This document shows, piece after piece, positions 7,550 to 14,770 of a stretch of 24,402 bases of DNA (the stretch's first letter is position 1; every line of letters begins with the position of its first letter). The DNA is taken from NCBI GenBank assembly GCA_946886365.1, contig CAMPIM010000050.1:1-24402 (forward strand), given 5' to 3'. The notes beneath the pieces were generated by a model. The model ran no database searches and had not been told where the DNA came from. It saw nothing but the letters and a program-made list of their open reading frames with translations. The position numbers and the translations under genes were made by a program. This stretch comes from an uncultured Novosphingobium sp. GTDB taxonomy: Bacteria; Pseudomonadota; Alphaproteobacteria; Sphingomonadales; Sphingomonadaceae.

Positions 7550-8059
7550 TCACCATCCCAGTTCGGCGGCATGATCGGGATCGGCCAATGCAGTCAGCCG
7601 CCGTGCCGCCCGCCGTGCAAAGCGCAGGGTCTCCGCTTTCCGTCGTGCCGCCGCGAGCGGTTCCACGGGCGCAGGCCGCAGCAATTCGGCATCATATTGA
7701 TCCGCGACGATCAGGCCCGTACGCGCTGGCCATAAAGCCTCGCTGTCGAACAACGACAGGTCAAAGCCGGAAGGCACCGCCCAGAAGAAGCGATCGCAAT
7801 AATCGAGATAGTCCGGCCATTTCATGTCACCCAGCAGGTCGGCGCGGCTGCACTTGATCTCGACGATGCTGATCCGCCCCGCGCTGTCCAGCGCCATAAT
7901 GTCAGCCCGGCGGCCATTGGGCAGCGGCACTTCCAATATCCCGCTCATATCATGGCGGAAAAACAGCCGCAGCGTGCCACGCGCTACGGCCAGCGCCGTA
8001 CCATCGGTTAGGGGAGAGCAATCCCGATCGGGGGCGGGCATGGAAGAAACCGGACTCAT
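7550..8059 (-). CDS. mmcB: MmcB-family DNA repair protein (PD-(D/E)xK nuclease-like)
   Basis: This 169-aa protein matches MmcB, an alphaproteobacterial SOS gene involved in tolerance of DNA damage such as mitomycin C lesions. The nuclease-like core is visible: RRADIMALD with D53, then IVEIKCSRADLLGDMKW with E67 and K69, the PD-(D/E)xK arrangement, and the family stretch YLDYCDRFFWAVP. The C-terminal third is Ala/Arg-rich. A LexA box lies 13 bp before the start codon (8072-8086), direct support for the assignment. AGGAG sits only 1 nt from the ATG; a second ATG at 8041 has no ribosome binding site. The gene has no operon partner: the cell wall hydrolase upstream ends in its own terminator. Confidence 0.9.
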   Translation of the reverse strand: MSPVSSMPAPDRDCSPLTDGTALAVARGTLRLFFRHDMSGILEVPLPNGRRADIMALDSAGRISIVEIKCSRADLLGDMKWPDYLDYCDRFFWAVPSGFDLSLFDSEALWPARTGLIVADQYDAELLRPAPVEPLAAARRKAETLRFARRAARRLTALADPDHAAELGW

Positions 8060-8071
8060 GCTCCTATCTTA

Positions 8072-8086
8072 GAACAAGAAGGGAAC
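8072..8086 (-). promoter_or_regulatory. LexA (SOS) box upstream of mmcB
   Basis: Read on the minus strand this is GTTCCCTTCTTGTTC, exactly the alphaproteobacterial LexA operator GTTC-N7-GTTC. It ends 12 bp before the mmcB start. A possible -10 element (TAAGAT, 8066-8071) lies directly next to it, so LexA bound here would block the promoter. Confidence 0.85.
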
Positions 8087-8121
8087 AAAAGAAAAGGCCG
8101 ATTCAGTTTCCTGAACCGGCC
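8087..8121 (-). terminator. Rho-independent terminator of the cell wall hydrolase gene
   Basis: On the minus strand, GGCCGGTTCAG - GAAA - CTGAATCGGCC forms an 11-bp stem with one G:T wobble and a GAAA loop (8096-8121), followed by TTTTCTTTT. It is 30 nt past the hydrolase stop at 8151, and its T-tract abuts the LexA box of the next gene. Confidence 0.85.
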
Positions 8122-8150
8122 CGCTGTCCTTGTGATGTGCGACCCGAGGA

Positions 8151-8798
8151 TCAGCGATAGAAAATATGATTGTCGATCGAGGCCAGTTGGCGCTTGCCCC
8201 AGCTCGGCGACACGCGGCGGGCATGGAAAAACAGGGCGCCTTCGGCCTTGCTGTTCCAGCTGTCCTGCATTGCGATCTGCGCGATCGCGACAGCATTGCG
8301 CCAGCTTTCGCTGGCCATGGGGATTGCCGGCATACCACGGCCACGGACGAAGCTGAATTGGCCCGGCTGATAGACGACGCCGCACAGGCTGCTGGCGAAA
8401 CGGCCCGACTTCACGCGATTGATGATGACGCGGGCAACGGCCAGCTGGCCTTCCAGGCTCTCGCCCTTCGATTCGAAATATACCGCGCCAGCCAGGCATT
8501 TCATGTCGCTGTCCAGGTCTTCGGCTGCACCCTGTGCATCGACCAGAGCGGACAGATTGTCGGCACGCACATCGGCGCTATTGGAAAGATCGGCCAGCGG
8601 CTGGGCGACTTCGCGCGGCGCGGCAAAAATAACAGCGGGCTTGGAAGCCGCCGGAGCTGCATTCAGCTCTTGATTCCCGGCAAAGGATACGACCGAAGGA
8701 GCGACTTCGCTAGCGCTCGACATGTCGGCCGCCGTAACCGCGACGGTGGCGGTCAGGGCAAATGCCGCGGCAGTCGCGGCCTTCAAACGAAAACTCAT
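8151..8798 (-). CDS. SleB/CwlJ-type cell wall hydrolase
   Basis: This 215-aa exported protein has a C-terminal SleB/CwlJ hydrolase domain (about 95-215), a lytic-transglycosylase-like fold that cuts peptidoglycan. The signature LAGAVYFESKGESLEGQLAV includes the conserved glutamate, and VIINRVKSGRFASSLCGVVYQPGQFSF and FFHARRVSPSWGK follow, as in the family. A signal peptide covers about residues 1-24 (AATAAAFALTATVAVTAA). A low-complexity Ala-rich linker precedes the catalytic domain. In non-sporulating alphaproteobacteria such enzymes serve growth or division rather than germination. The ATG at 8798 has only a weak ribosome binding site. It has its own 180-bp upstream region and its own terminator, so it is probably monocistronic. 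Confidence 0.92.
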   Translation of the reverse strand: MSFRLKAATAAAFALTATVAVTAADMSSASEVAPSVVSFAGNQELNAAPAASKPAVIFAAPREVAQPLADLSNSADVRADNLSALVDAQGAAEDLDSDMKCLAGAVYFESKGESLEGQLAVARVIINRVKSGRFASSLCGVVYQPGQFSFVRGRGMPAIPMASESWRNAVAIAQIAMQDSWNSKAEGALFFHARRVSPSWGKRQLASIDNHIFYR

Positions 8799-8979
8799 TA
8801 CAACTCAGAAACATGCGGTTCTTGGCCAGGGACGTCGGGAAAAACCCCATCACATAATCGACGTCAGGCCGCCCCCCGTCTGCGTGTTTACCTCGCCCGC
8901 CCCCCACGGGCGAATTTGGCAACCTGCGCGTTAAGCGTTGGGTGGGGCCAGTGCCTTTCCATCTGTTCAGAGTCAACGA

Positions 8980-9318
8980 TCAACAGATCGTTTCAGCGGC
9001 GAACCGTTCCGCATCCGCGATATCGAGTTCCACGACCCACAGATCGGGGTCTGATCTCCGACGCCTCGCTATATATTGATTGAGGGACTCGGTTCCCTCA
9101 TCCGGCGCGGGTCCGCAACGCTCCAACCTATATCCACCGGCAAAGTCGGAAACCCGTTCGAACAGGCCCATAGCCTGCCCTCTTTCAGCGGTTTCGATAA
9201 GGATTGCGCCGCTGATTTGATCGCCCTTGACCAGTACCGTGGCGAATCCGCCTGCCCCGGCCGCGCGCCTTACCAGCACGCCGACCAGCATCGCGCTGGT
9301 CAGCCGGTCAGCCTGCAT
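8980..9318 (-). CDS. DUF1491 family protein
   Basis: This 112-aa protein fits the alphaproteobacterial DUF1491 family, whose function is not known. Family landmarks are the start RLTSAMLVGVLVRRAAGAGGFATVLVKGD, the middle GAILIE, and the end DPDLWVVELDIADAERF. There is no signal peptide or membrane segment. The ATG at 9318 overlaps the end of the thioesterase gene by 11 bp, and the genes upstream (paaI, ptsN) are also packed, so it is probably the last gene of an hpf/ptsN-led transcript. A 7-bp hairpin (AACGATC/GATCGTT, 8975-8992) overlaps its stop but has no U-tract. Confidence 0.85.
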   Translation of the reverse strand: MQADRLTSAMLVGVLVRRAAGAGGFATVLVKGDQISGAILIETAERGQAMGLFERVSDFAGGYRLERCGPAPDEGTESLNQYIARRRRSDPDLWVVELDIADAERFAAETIC

Positions 9319-9763
9319 AGCCCGGCAGCGAAGATAGCGGAAATTGCGACCGCATGAAGGTGCCCGTTCCCCGGCCTACCTCTTCGCCGTCCATGTCGAT
9401 CAGGCTCGCTTCGGCGACGAACACCCGCCGCTTGCCGCTGATCCACCGCCCTTCGGCACGGATGCGGCCCGGCCCGATCGGGCGGGTGAACAGCAGGTTG
9501 AAGGCGGTCGTCAGCAGGAATCGATCGCTGACCAGGCTGTTCGCCGCATAAAAGGCGGCATCATCCATCATCTTGAAATAGACGGTCCCGTGGACGGCGC
9601 CGGCCGCGTGGAACTGTTCTTCATCGACATCGAACTCGATGATTGACCGGCCCGCCTCGGGAATCGTCAGCTCCGACCGGAACATCCGGTTGATCGGCGC
9701 GGAACGGTAGAGATTCTCCAGCGCACGGAAATGCGCCGCCTCGCCGCTCGGCGCGCCGTCCAC
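9308..9763 (-). CDS. PaaI-type hotdog-fold thioesterase
   Basis: This protein of about 151 aa has a single hotdog domain of the PaaI group, which hydrolyses acyl-CoA thioesters. Evidence: the motif FHAAGAVHGTVYFKMMDDAAFYAANSL, with HG plus the acidic residue expected in the active-site helix, then TTAFNLLFTRPIGPGRIRAEG and a closing strand VGRGTGTFMRS. The substrate is unknown. The start is uncertain: I chose the GTG at 9763, just past the ptsN stop, because related proteins begin shortly before HFRALENLY; GTG codons at 9778 and 9790 would overlap ptsN slightly. It lies between ptsN and the DUF1491 gene, with overlaps or near overlaps, so it is probably translated from the same mRNA. Confidence 0.85.
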   Translation of the reverse strand: MDGAPSGEAAHFRALENLYRSAPINRMFRSELTIPEAGRSIIEFDVDEEQFHAAGAVHGTVYFKMMDDAAFYAANSLVSDRFLLTTAFNLLFTRPIGPGRIRAEGRWISGKRRVFVAEASLIDMDGEEVGRGTGTFMRSQFPLSSLPGYAG

Positions 9764-9764
9764 C

Positions 9765-10232
9765 TCAGGCGGCGTCACGCGCTTCGCCACCGGCCAGCAG
9801 CGCGTGCAGCGCCTCCGCCGACTTCGCGCCACGCAGCCGGACGACATGCCCCTCATCGCGCAGATAGCGCGACACGCGGGCCAGCGTTTTCAGATGTTCC
9901 GCGCCGCTATCGACCGGCGACAGCAGGGCAAAGACGATATCGACCGGCGAATCATCAACCGCGTCGAAGGCAATCGGGGGATTGAGCAGGACGACGACGC
10001 CCCTCATCCTGTCCAGACCAGAAATCTTCGCATGGGGGATGGCGACTCCGCCCCCAAAGCCGGTCGATCCCAGCCGCTCACGCTCGAACAGCGCTTCCGA
10101 TACCGCGTTCGCGTTCAGACCATAGGCGGACGCCGCCAGTTGCGCGATTTTCTGGAACAGCGGCTTCTTGCCGTTTGTCGAGACCTCTGTGGCAAGTGCC
10201 TGCGGCGCGACGATGTCGTTGAAATGAACCAT
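9765..10232 (-). CDS. ptsN: PTS-Ntr regulatory protein EIIA(Ntr)
   Basis: This 155-aa EIIA domain protein is the last phosphate acceptor of the nitrogen-related phosphotransferase chain (EI-Ntr, NPr, EIIA-Ntr). It signals by protein contact rather than sugar uptake. The phosphorylated histidine is H67 in GGGVAIPHAK; the FERERLGSTGFG stretch before it and DIVFALLSP..HLKTLARVSRYLRD after it are typical. I chose the ATG at 10232 over a TTG two codons earlier. It lies 138 bp downstream of the hpf gene on the same strand, keeping the hpf-ptsN order often found in proteobacteria. No rpoN is present in the window upstream of hpf, where it is found in many relatives. Confidence 0.93.
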   Translation of the reverse strand: MVHFNDIVAPQALATEVSTNGKKPLFQKIAQLAASAYGLNANAVSEALFERERLGSTGFGGGVAIPHAKISGLDRMRGVVVLLNPPIAFDAVDDSPVDIVFALLSPVDSGAEHLKTLARVSRYLRDEGHVVRLRGAKSAEALHALLAGGEARDAA

Positions 10233-10369
10233 GACCAACCTGGAACAGCCGGCATGCGCGCTGCCCCTTAAAAACCGCGCTTGTCCGGGGATATAAAGCC
10301 CGGCCCCATAGGCTGCCTGCCGCTCTGGGTCAATGGCAGCCGGGGCCGGACCCCAGTGTCAGGCACCTG

Positions 10370-10975
10370 TCAGGCGCGCGCTTCCAACCTCGGTTCCACC
10401 CAGCCAATCGTCCCGTCGTGGCGGCGATAGACCATGTTATAGGCGGCCGTTCCGGCATTCAGGAACAGCAGCGCATTGGTGTTGCGCAGGTCCAGCATCA
10501 TCACCGCATCGGACACGCTGGCTTCAGGAATATCGACCCGCGTTTCCGCCACGATCAGCGGCGCGTCGGCCGGTTCCTCCTCCTCCGGCGAGGAAGCAAA
10601 GATGGTATAGCCCGCGCCGTCCATGCCGTTCAGCTCATATCCATTGGCCCGCTGAGCCTCCGCCGCAATGGCTTGGGGGTGGCGGTCCTTCAGGCGGCGC
10701 ATGTACCGCCGCAGCTGCCGTTCGATCTTTTCCGCGGCCTGGTCGAAAGCCGGATGCGCTTCCTGCGCTTCACCGGACCCTTTCAGGATCAGGCCGGTCA
10801 TCACATGGCAGACGATATCGCAATGGAAGGCGCCGTGCGGCGCGGGCCGGAACGTGACATGAGCGGAAATCGTGCGCGAAAAATATTTCTCGGCCATGGC
10901 CTCCAGCCGGGTCGCGACATGCTCCTTTAGAGCGTCGCCCGTATCGACCTGATGCCCAGAAACACGAATATCCAT
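10370..10975 (-). CDS. hpf: Ribosome hibernation promoting factor, long form
   Basis: This 201-aa protein is a long-form HPF, which inactivates ribosomes in stationary phase by pairing them into 100S dimers. The N-terminal S30AE domain (about 1-105) starts MDIRVSGHQVDTGDALKEHV and contains the basic helix IERQLRRYMRRLKDRH. A variable acidic linker (SSPEEEEPAD) leads to the C-terminal dimerisation domain (about 140-200) with VIAETRVDIP-like and MLDLRNTNALLFLNAGT..NMVYRRHDGTIGWVEPR signatures. The ATG at 10975 has a strong ribosome binding site (AAGGAGAAGG). Upstream is an 80-bp gap to the dnaQ stop, so it may have its own promoter or be read on from dnaQ. ptsN follows. Confidence 0.95.
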   Translation of the reverse strand: MDIRVSGHQVDTGDALKEHVATRLEAMAEKYFSRTISAHVTFRPAPHGAFHCDIVCHVMTGLILKGSGEAQEAHPAFDQAAEKIERQLRRYMRRLKDRHPQAIAAEAQRANGYELNGMDGAGYTIFASSPEEEEPADAPLIVAETRVDIPEASVSDAVMMLDLRNTNALLFLNAGTAAYNMVYRRHDGTIGWVEPRLEARA

Positions 10976-11055
10976 ATGCCTTCTCCTTGTTCTTGCCGGG
11001 CTGCAGGAGGCAGTCCGGGTGGGCGAAGCGTGAAGGGCAGTATGTCAGCCCGCCT

Positions 11056-11748
11056 TCAAGCCTCCTCCAGCCAGAGCGGCTTTTCCAGCGTCGCGACAAA
11101 CACTGCATGCCTCTCCAGCTCTACCGCGCTGGCCATGAAAACCCGCGCGGGACGAACAGGGCGAACCGCGATACCGCTCGCAAGTTCCACCCGAATGGCG
11201 TCTTTATCCTCCTCCTGTGCAAGACCGAGGCCGATCTGACGACCACCAGTCAGTTCGATATACAGCTGCGCCAGCAATTCAGCGTCCAGCAAAGCGCCGT
11301 GCTTGATGCGATGGCTGCGATCGATGCCATAGCGTGTGCAGAGCGCATCCAGGCTGTGCTTGGCGCCCGGATGCATCTGTCGCGCGATCGCGACCGTATC
11401 GATCATCCGGTGCAAGCCCACTTCCGGCAGGCCGCACAGTTTCAACTCATGGTTGAGGAAGCCGAAATCGAACCGCGCGTTGTGCGCGACAAGCTGGCTG
11501 TCCTCCAGAAAGTCCAGCAACTCCTCCACTCCATGAGCGAAGAGCGGCTTGTCCTTCAGGAATATGTCTGACAGCCCATGAATCGCCTCGGCGGCGGCGG
11601 GCATCGCCCGCTGGGGATTATAATAAGCATGGAAGGTGCGGCCCGAAGGCACCCGGTTCACGAGTTCGATACAACCGATTTCCACGAGCCGGTCGCCCGA
11701 TACAGGGTCAAATCCAGTCGTTTCGGTGTCGAAAATAATCTCGCGCAT
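11056..11748 (-). CDS. dnaQ: DNA polymerase III epsilon subunit (3'-5' proofreading)
   Basis: This 230-aa protein is the proofreading exonuclease of the replicative polymerase. Its DEDDh catalytic residues are all visible: D7 and E9 in FDTETTG, the Exo II motif VAHNARFDFGF, and the Exo III motif HGALLDAELL with its histidine and aspartate. The C-terminal tail (about 180-230) would carry the polymerase-binding segment. The start at 11748 has AGAGG at good spacing; the longer frame to 11805 adds an unlikely charged N-terminus. It is the last gene of the ppsR-maf-aroE-coaE-dnaQ cluster, 34 bp after coaE, an order seen near the replication origin of other alphaproteobacteria. Confidence 0.95.
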   Translation of the reverse strand: MREIIFDTETTGFDPVSGDRLVEIGCIELVNRVPSGRTFHAYYNPQRAMPAAAEAIHGLSDIFLKDKPLFAHGVEELLDFLEDSQLVAHNARFDFGFLNHELKLCGLPEVGLHRMIDTVAIARQMHPGAKHSLDALCTRYGIDRSHRIKHGALLDAELLAQLYIELTGGRQIGLGLAQEEDKDAIRVELASGIAVRPVRPARVFMASAVELERHAVFVATLEKPLWLEEA

Positions 11749-11782
11749 GGACCTCTTCACACCGACTCTGCCGGGTTTTTCC

Positions 11783-12376
11783 TTATCGACCTGTCTTTGA
11801 TCCAAGGCAAGCCGCCAAGCGCCTCACCTGTGCCCGCGTGGCGGCAAATGTGGTGCCTGTATAGATGATATAGTCCGCCCGCCGCCGTTTTTCAGCATCG
11901 GGCGTCTGCAAGTGCAGGATTCTGCGAAATTTCGCCGCCGTCATGCCCTTGCGCGCCAGCACGCGCTTGCGCTGCTTCCAGGCGGGCGCCGTCACGACGA
12001 TGACTCCCGACAGCGTCCGCTCCATATGGCCTTCGAACAGCAAGGGGATATCCAGCACGATGAAGGCGCGCGATCGATGGCGGCGCAGGAAAGCCTTCCG
12101 CTCTTCCTTGACCGCCGGATGGACGATCGCCTCCAATGCCTTCAATTCCTGGGGATGCCCAAACACCGCCGCGCCGAGCTTTGCCCGGTCCACGCCCAGT
12201 GGCCCGGTCGTTCCGGGAAAGCGCGCCTCAATCGCGGGCAACAACCTGCCGCCGGGTCCCTGCAACCGATGCACCTCGGCATCCGCATCGAACAGTGGCA
12301 CGCCTTCTTGGCCAAACATGGCGGCGACGGCCGACTTCCCCATGCCGATAGATCCGGTCAGCCCATAGACTTTCAT
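11783..12376 (-). CDS. coaE: Dephospho-CoA kinase
   Basis: This 197-aa P-loop kinase phosphorylates dephospho-CoA, the last step of coenzyme A synthesis. The Walker A motif is GSIGMGKS (residues 8-15), followed by the family motifs VPLFDADAEVHRL, ALEAIVHPAV and LDIPLLFE. The region RRADYIIYTG near the C-terminus is also typical. The length is normal. It starts 5 bp after the aroE stop and is followed by dnaQ, so it belongs to the same transcript. panC, another gene leading to CoA, lies in the same window at 16.7 kb but on the other side of the putative origin. Confidence 0.95.
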   Translation of the reverse strand: MKVYGLTGSIGMGKSAVAAMFGQEGVPLFDADAEVHRLQGPGGRLLPAIEARFPGTTGPLGVDRAKLGAAVFGHPQELKALEAIVHPAVKEERKAFLRRHRSRAFIVLDIPLLFEGHMERTLSGVIVVTAPAWKQRKRVLARKGMTAAKFRRILHLQTPDAEKRRRADYIIYTGTTFAATRAQVRRLAACLGSKTGR

Positions 12377-12381
12377 GGCCT

Positions 12382-13203
12382 TCAGGCCGCCAGCAGCAGC
12401 GCGCGCAATTCATCGTCCCGGTCGCGCGGCGCTTGCGCATCGAAGAAAATATCAAATGCCAGCGCGGCCTGCCCGATCAGCATCTCCAACCCATCCAGCG
12501 CCTTCAAACCCCGCGCCCGCGCCACCTTGAGCAGCCCGGTCTCCAGCGGCGCATAGACAATATCATAAACCGTCGCATCGTTGGCGAGCGGCGACAGATC
12601 AAGATCAAGCACCGGCTGCCCCACCATGCCGAGCGAGCTGGTGTTGACCAGAAGATCGGCCGCCGGAAGAGCATCACCCATGCCAATCACCCGCCCCTTG
12701 ACCTTGGCGCGGTCCAATAACGCCTGCCCCTTGGCCGCATCGCGCACCATGACGGTGATGTCCTCCACCCCCAGGCTCGTCAGCGCAAACAGGATCGCTC
12801 GCGCCGCGCCGCCCGCGCCGACCAGTACGGCGCTTCTCCCCGTCCACTTGTCGCGCAGTAGCGGCTGGAGGAATCCCCCCGCATCGGTATTGGTGCCGAT
12901 CAAAGGTCCGCCGGTCTCGCTGGCGATCGTGTTCATCGCCCCGATCCGCTCCCGCACGCCGCCCGGATCATCGGTATAATCCATCACCGCGATCTTGTGC
13001 GGAATGGTGACATTGCATCCCAGCCAATCGGGATCAGCCCGCCTCTCCAGAAAATAGGCGGCCAGACCCTCGGCCGTCACATGCGTCTTGCGATATTCCG
13101 CCTCGATCCCCAGGCAATCGAGCCAGAAATTGTGGATCAGCGGCGATTTGCTGTGCGCGATCGGATCGCCGATCACTTCTGCATAAGGGAGCTTGTCGGT
13201 CAT
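12382..13203 (-). CDS. aroE: Shikimate dehydrogenase
   Basis: This 273-aa enzyme reduces 3-dehydroshikimate to shikimate with NADPH in aromatic amino acid synthesis. The substrate-binding motifs AHSKSPLIHN (near residue 17), NVTIPHK with the catalytic lysine (near 70) and GTNTDAGGF are present. The Rossmann nucleotide loop is GAGGAARA (near 128), and NTSSLGM and the end motif GLEMLIGQAALAFDIF are typical. Its start codon overlaps the maf stop (ATGA), so translation is probably coupled. Length and motifs are normal. Confidence 0.96.
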   Translation of the reverse strand: MTDKLPYAEVIGDPIAHSKSPLIHNFWLDCLGIEAEYRKTHVTAEGLAAYFLERRADPDWLGCNVTIPHKIAVMDYTDDPGGVRERIGAMNTIASETGGPLIGTNTDAGGFLQPLLRDKWTGRSAVLVGAGGAARAILFALTSLGVEDITVMVRDAAKGQALLDRAKVKGRVIGMGDALPAADLLVNTSSLGMVGQPVLDLDLSPLANDATVYDIVYAPLETGLLKVARARGLKALDGLEMLIGQAALAFDIFFDAQAPRDRDDELRALLLAA

Positions 13204-13793
13204 GCTGGCAGAACGCCCCGGACGCGTAGAAAGTCAAGCAGCGGCAGCAACGGCAACCCCTGAATCGCGAACTGGCTGCCCTCAACCTTGCTGAACAGTT
13301 GCACACCCGGTCCCTCGATCCGGTAATTGCCGACGCACCAGCGGCAATGCTCCCATTCTTCGTCCAGATACTTAGCTATGAAACTATCTGACAACGTCCG
13401 CACCGTCATCCGCACCCGCTCGACATGCCGCCAAATCGGCTCGCCATTCAGCGCGATCACCGCCGCGCTGTGCAGATGATGGACCCGCCCCGACAACGAC
13501 CGCAAGATTTGCTCAGCATCAGCGCGGTCCACCGCCTTGTCGATCATGCTGCCATCATCCAGGCTCAACGTCTGGTCGCAACCCAATATCAACCCGCCCG
13601 GCACGCGGCGCGACACCCGCAACGCCTTCAATTCCGCCAGCGCATCGGCCAGAGCGCGCGCATCCAGCCCATCACCGCGCAACGCTTCTTTCGCCGCTTC
13701 TTCATCGACACCGGGCGACATAGCCTCGAACGGCACCCCCGCCGCCTGCAACAACGCCCTGCGGCTCGCGCTTTGCGACGCCAGCACGATCAT
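13200..13793 (-). CDS. Maf-family nucleotide pyrophosphatase
   Basis: This 197-aa Maf-fold protein hydrolyses non-canonical or modified nucleoside triphosphates. It has the N-terminal LASQSASRRALLQAAG motif and the C-terminal GNYRIEGPGVQLF..GSQFAIQGLPLLPLL. The central motif is GCDQTLSLD rather than the GADTVV of the canonical dTTP/UTP pyrophosphatase, which marks the alphaproteobacterial branch commonly linked to aroE and coaE. Substrate preference is therefore not certain. Both ends overlap neighbours by 4 bp (ppsR stop/maf start and maf stop/aroE start), a sign of coupled translation. Confidence 0.9.
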   Translation of the reverse strand: MIVLASQSASRRALLQAAGVPFEAMSPGVDEEAAKEALRGDGLDARALADALAELKALRVSRRVPGGLILGCDQTLSLDDGSMIDKAVDRADAEQILRSLSGRVHHLHSAAVIALNGEPIWRHVERVRMTVRTLSDSFIAKYLDEEWEHCRWCVGNYRIEGPGVQLFSKVEGSQFAIQGLPLLPLLDFLRVRGVLPA

Positions 13794-14617
13794 AGGTCAC
13801 TCCCCTCCGCCAATACGCGGTCGTTGAACAGATTGATGATAGCCGCCGCCGCTTCCTCGATCGACCGGCGCGTCATGTCGATCACCGGCCAGCCATTGTC
13901 GGCGAACATCCGCCGGGCAAAAGCCAATTCCTCCTGCACCTTATCCAGATCGACATAACTGGTTTCCGGCGCCTGATTCAAAGACAGCAGCCGGTTACGA
14001 CGTATCTGCACCAGCCGCTCGGGACTGACGGTCAGGCCCACAACCATCGGATGCTTCAACCCGTAAAGGCTACGCGGTGGCGGCGATTGCACCACCAGCG
14101 GGATATTCGCCGTCTTGTACCCACGGTTGGCGAGATAGATGGAGGTCGGCGTTTTGGACGCACGCGACACGCCCGCCAGAACGATGTCGGCCTCCTCCCA
14201 ATTCTCATGCCCCACACCATCATCATGAGCGATGGTGAACTGGATCGCCTCGATCCGCGCGAAATAGGCTTCGTCTAGGATATGTTTGCGCCCGGGCCGG
14301 TTGCGCGTTTCCTGCCCCAATATATTGGACAAAGCGTCGGTCACGCTGTCCAGCGCCGCAACATGCGGCAGGCCGAGCGCCCGGCAGCGCGTTTCCAGCC
14401 GCCGTCGCAACTGATGATTGGACAATGTGAACAGCACCAGCCCCGGATTAGCCGCAATCTCTTCCATGATCCGGTCGAGATGGACATCGGACCGCACCAT
14501 CGGCCAGAAATGGCGCACCGCCTCCACATTTTCGAACGCGCCGATCGCCGCCTTGGCGATATTTTCCAGCGTCTCGCCTGTGGAGTCAGACAGCAAATGC
14601 AGATGGATACGCGACAT
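13790..14617 (-). CDS. ppsR: Pyruvate, phosphate dikinase / PEP synthase regulatory protein (kinase-pyrophosphorylase)
   Basis: This 275-aa protein belongs to the PPSR/DUF299 family, bifunctional enzymes that switch pyruvate phosphate dikinase or PEP synthase off with ADP and on with phosphate. The family's P-loop-like motif GVSRASKTPTSIYLANRGYKTANIPLV lies at about residues 149-175, and the N-terminus IHLHLLSDSTGETLENIAKAA is typical. Its orthologue in Rickettsia, RP001, is numbered first because it borders the replication origin. Here too it points away from the putative origin, with its start codon at 14617 on the origin's left edge, and heads the maf-aroE-coaE-dnaQ cluster. Confidence 0.95.
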   Translation of the reverse strand: MSRIHLHLLSDSTGETLENIAKAAIGAFENVEAVRHFWPMVRSDVHLDRIMEEIAANPGLVLFTLSNHQLRRRLETRCRALGLPHVAALDSVTDALSNILGQETRNRPGRKHILDEAYFARIEAIQFTIAHDDGVGHENWEEADIVLAGVSRASKTPTSIYLANRGYKTANIPLVVQSPPPRSLYGLKHPMVVGLTVSPERLVQIRRNRLLSLNQAPETSYVDLDKVQEELAFARRMFADNGWPVIDMTRRSIEEAAAAIINLFNDRVLAEGSDL

Positions 14618-14640
14618 GACGCATATCTCTGTGGGGAGCC

Positions 14641-14649
14641 TGTGGATAA
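14641..14649 (-). promoter_or_regulatory. DnaA box (perfect consensus)
   Basis: TGTGGATAA, the reverse complement of the consensus TTATCCACA. A weak relative, TGTGGGGAG, lies just before it at 14630-14638. Confidence 0.85.
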
Positions 14650-14709
14650 AGCAAGGGATAGGTTGCGGGCAAAACTACCCCTTTTGGATAGTACCCATTG
14701 GCCGGAATC

Positions 14710-14718
14710 TTATCCACA
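14710..14718 (+). promoter_or_regulatory. DnaA box (perfect consensus)
   Basis: TTATCCACA exactly, in opposite orientation to the perfect box at 14641 and 60 bp from it. Confidence 0.85.
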
Positions 14719-14740
14719 TGCCCCCAACAGGCCCTCATTT

Positions 14741-14770
14741 TCATCCACAGCCTGTGGATAGCGTGGATGA
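14741..14770. promoter_or_regulatory. Cluster of three DnaA-box-like sites
   Basis: TCATCCACA (14741-14749, one mismatch) and TGTGGATAG (14753-14761, one mismatch, reverse strand) face each other. Together they form a palindrome ATCCACAG-C-CTGTGGAT at 14743-14759. A third, weaker site CGTGGATGA follows at 14762-14770. Confidence 0.75.

Noticed and set aside
10311..10341. GGCTGCC/GGCAGCC hairpin between hpf and ptsN as a terminator
   Set aside because: The loop is 17 nt, no T-tract follows on either strand, and the two genes are expected to be co-expressed.
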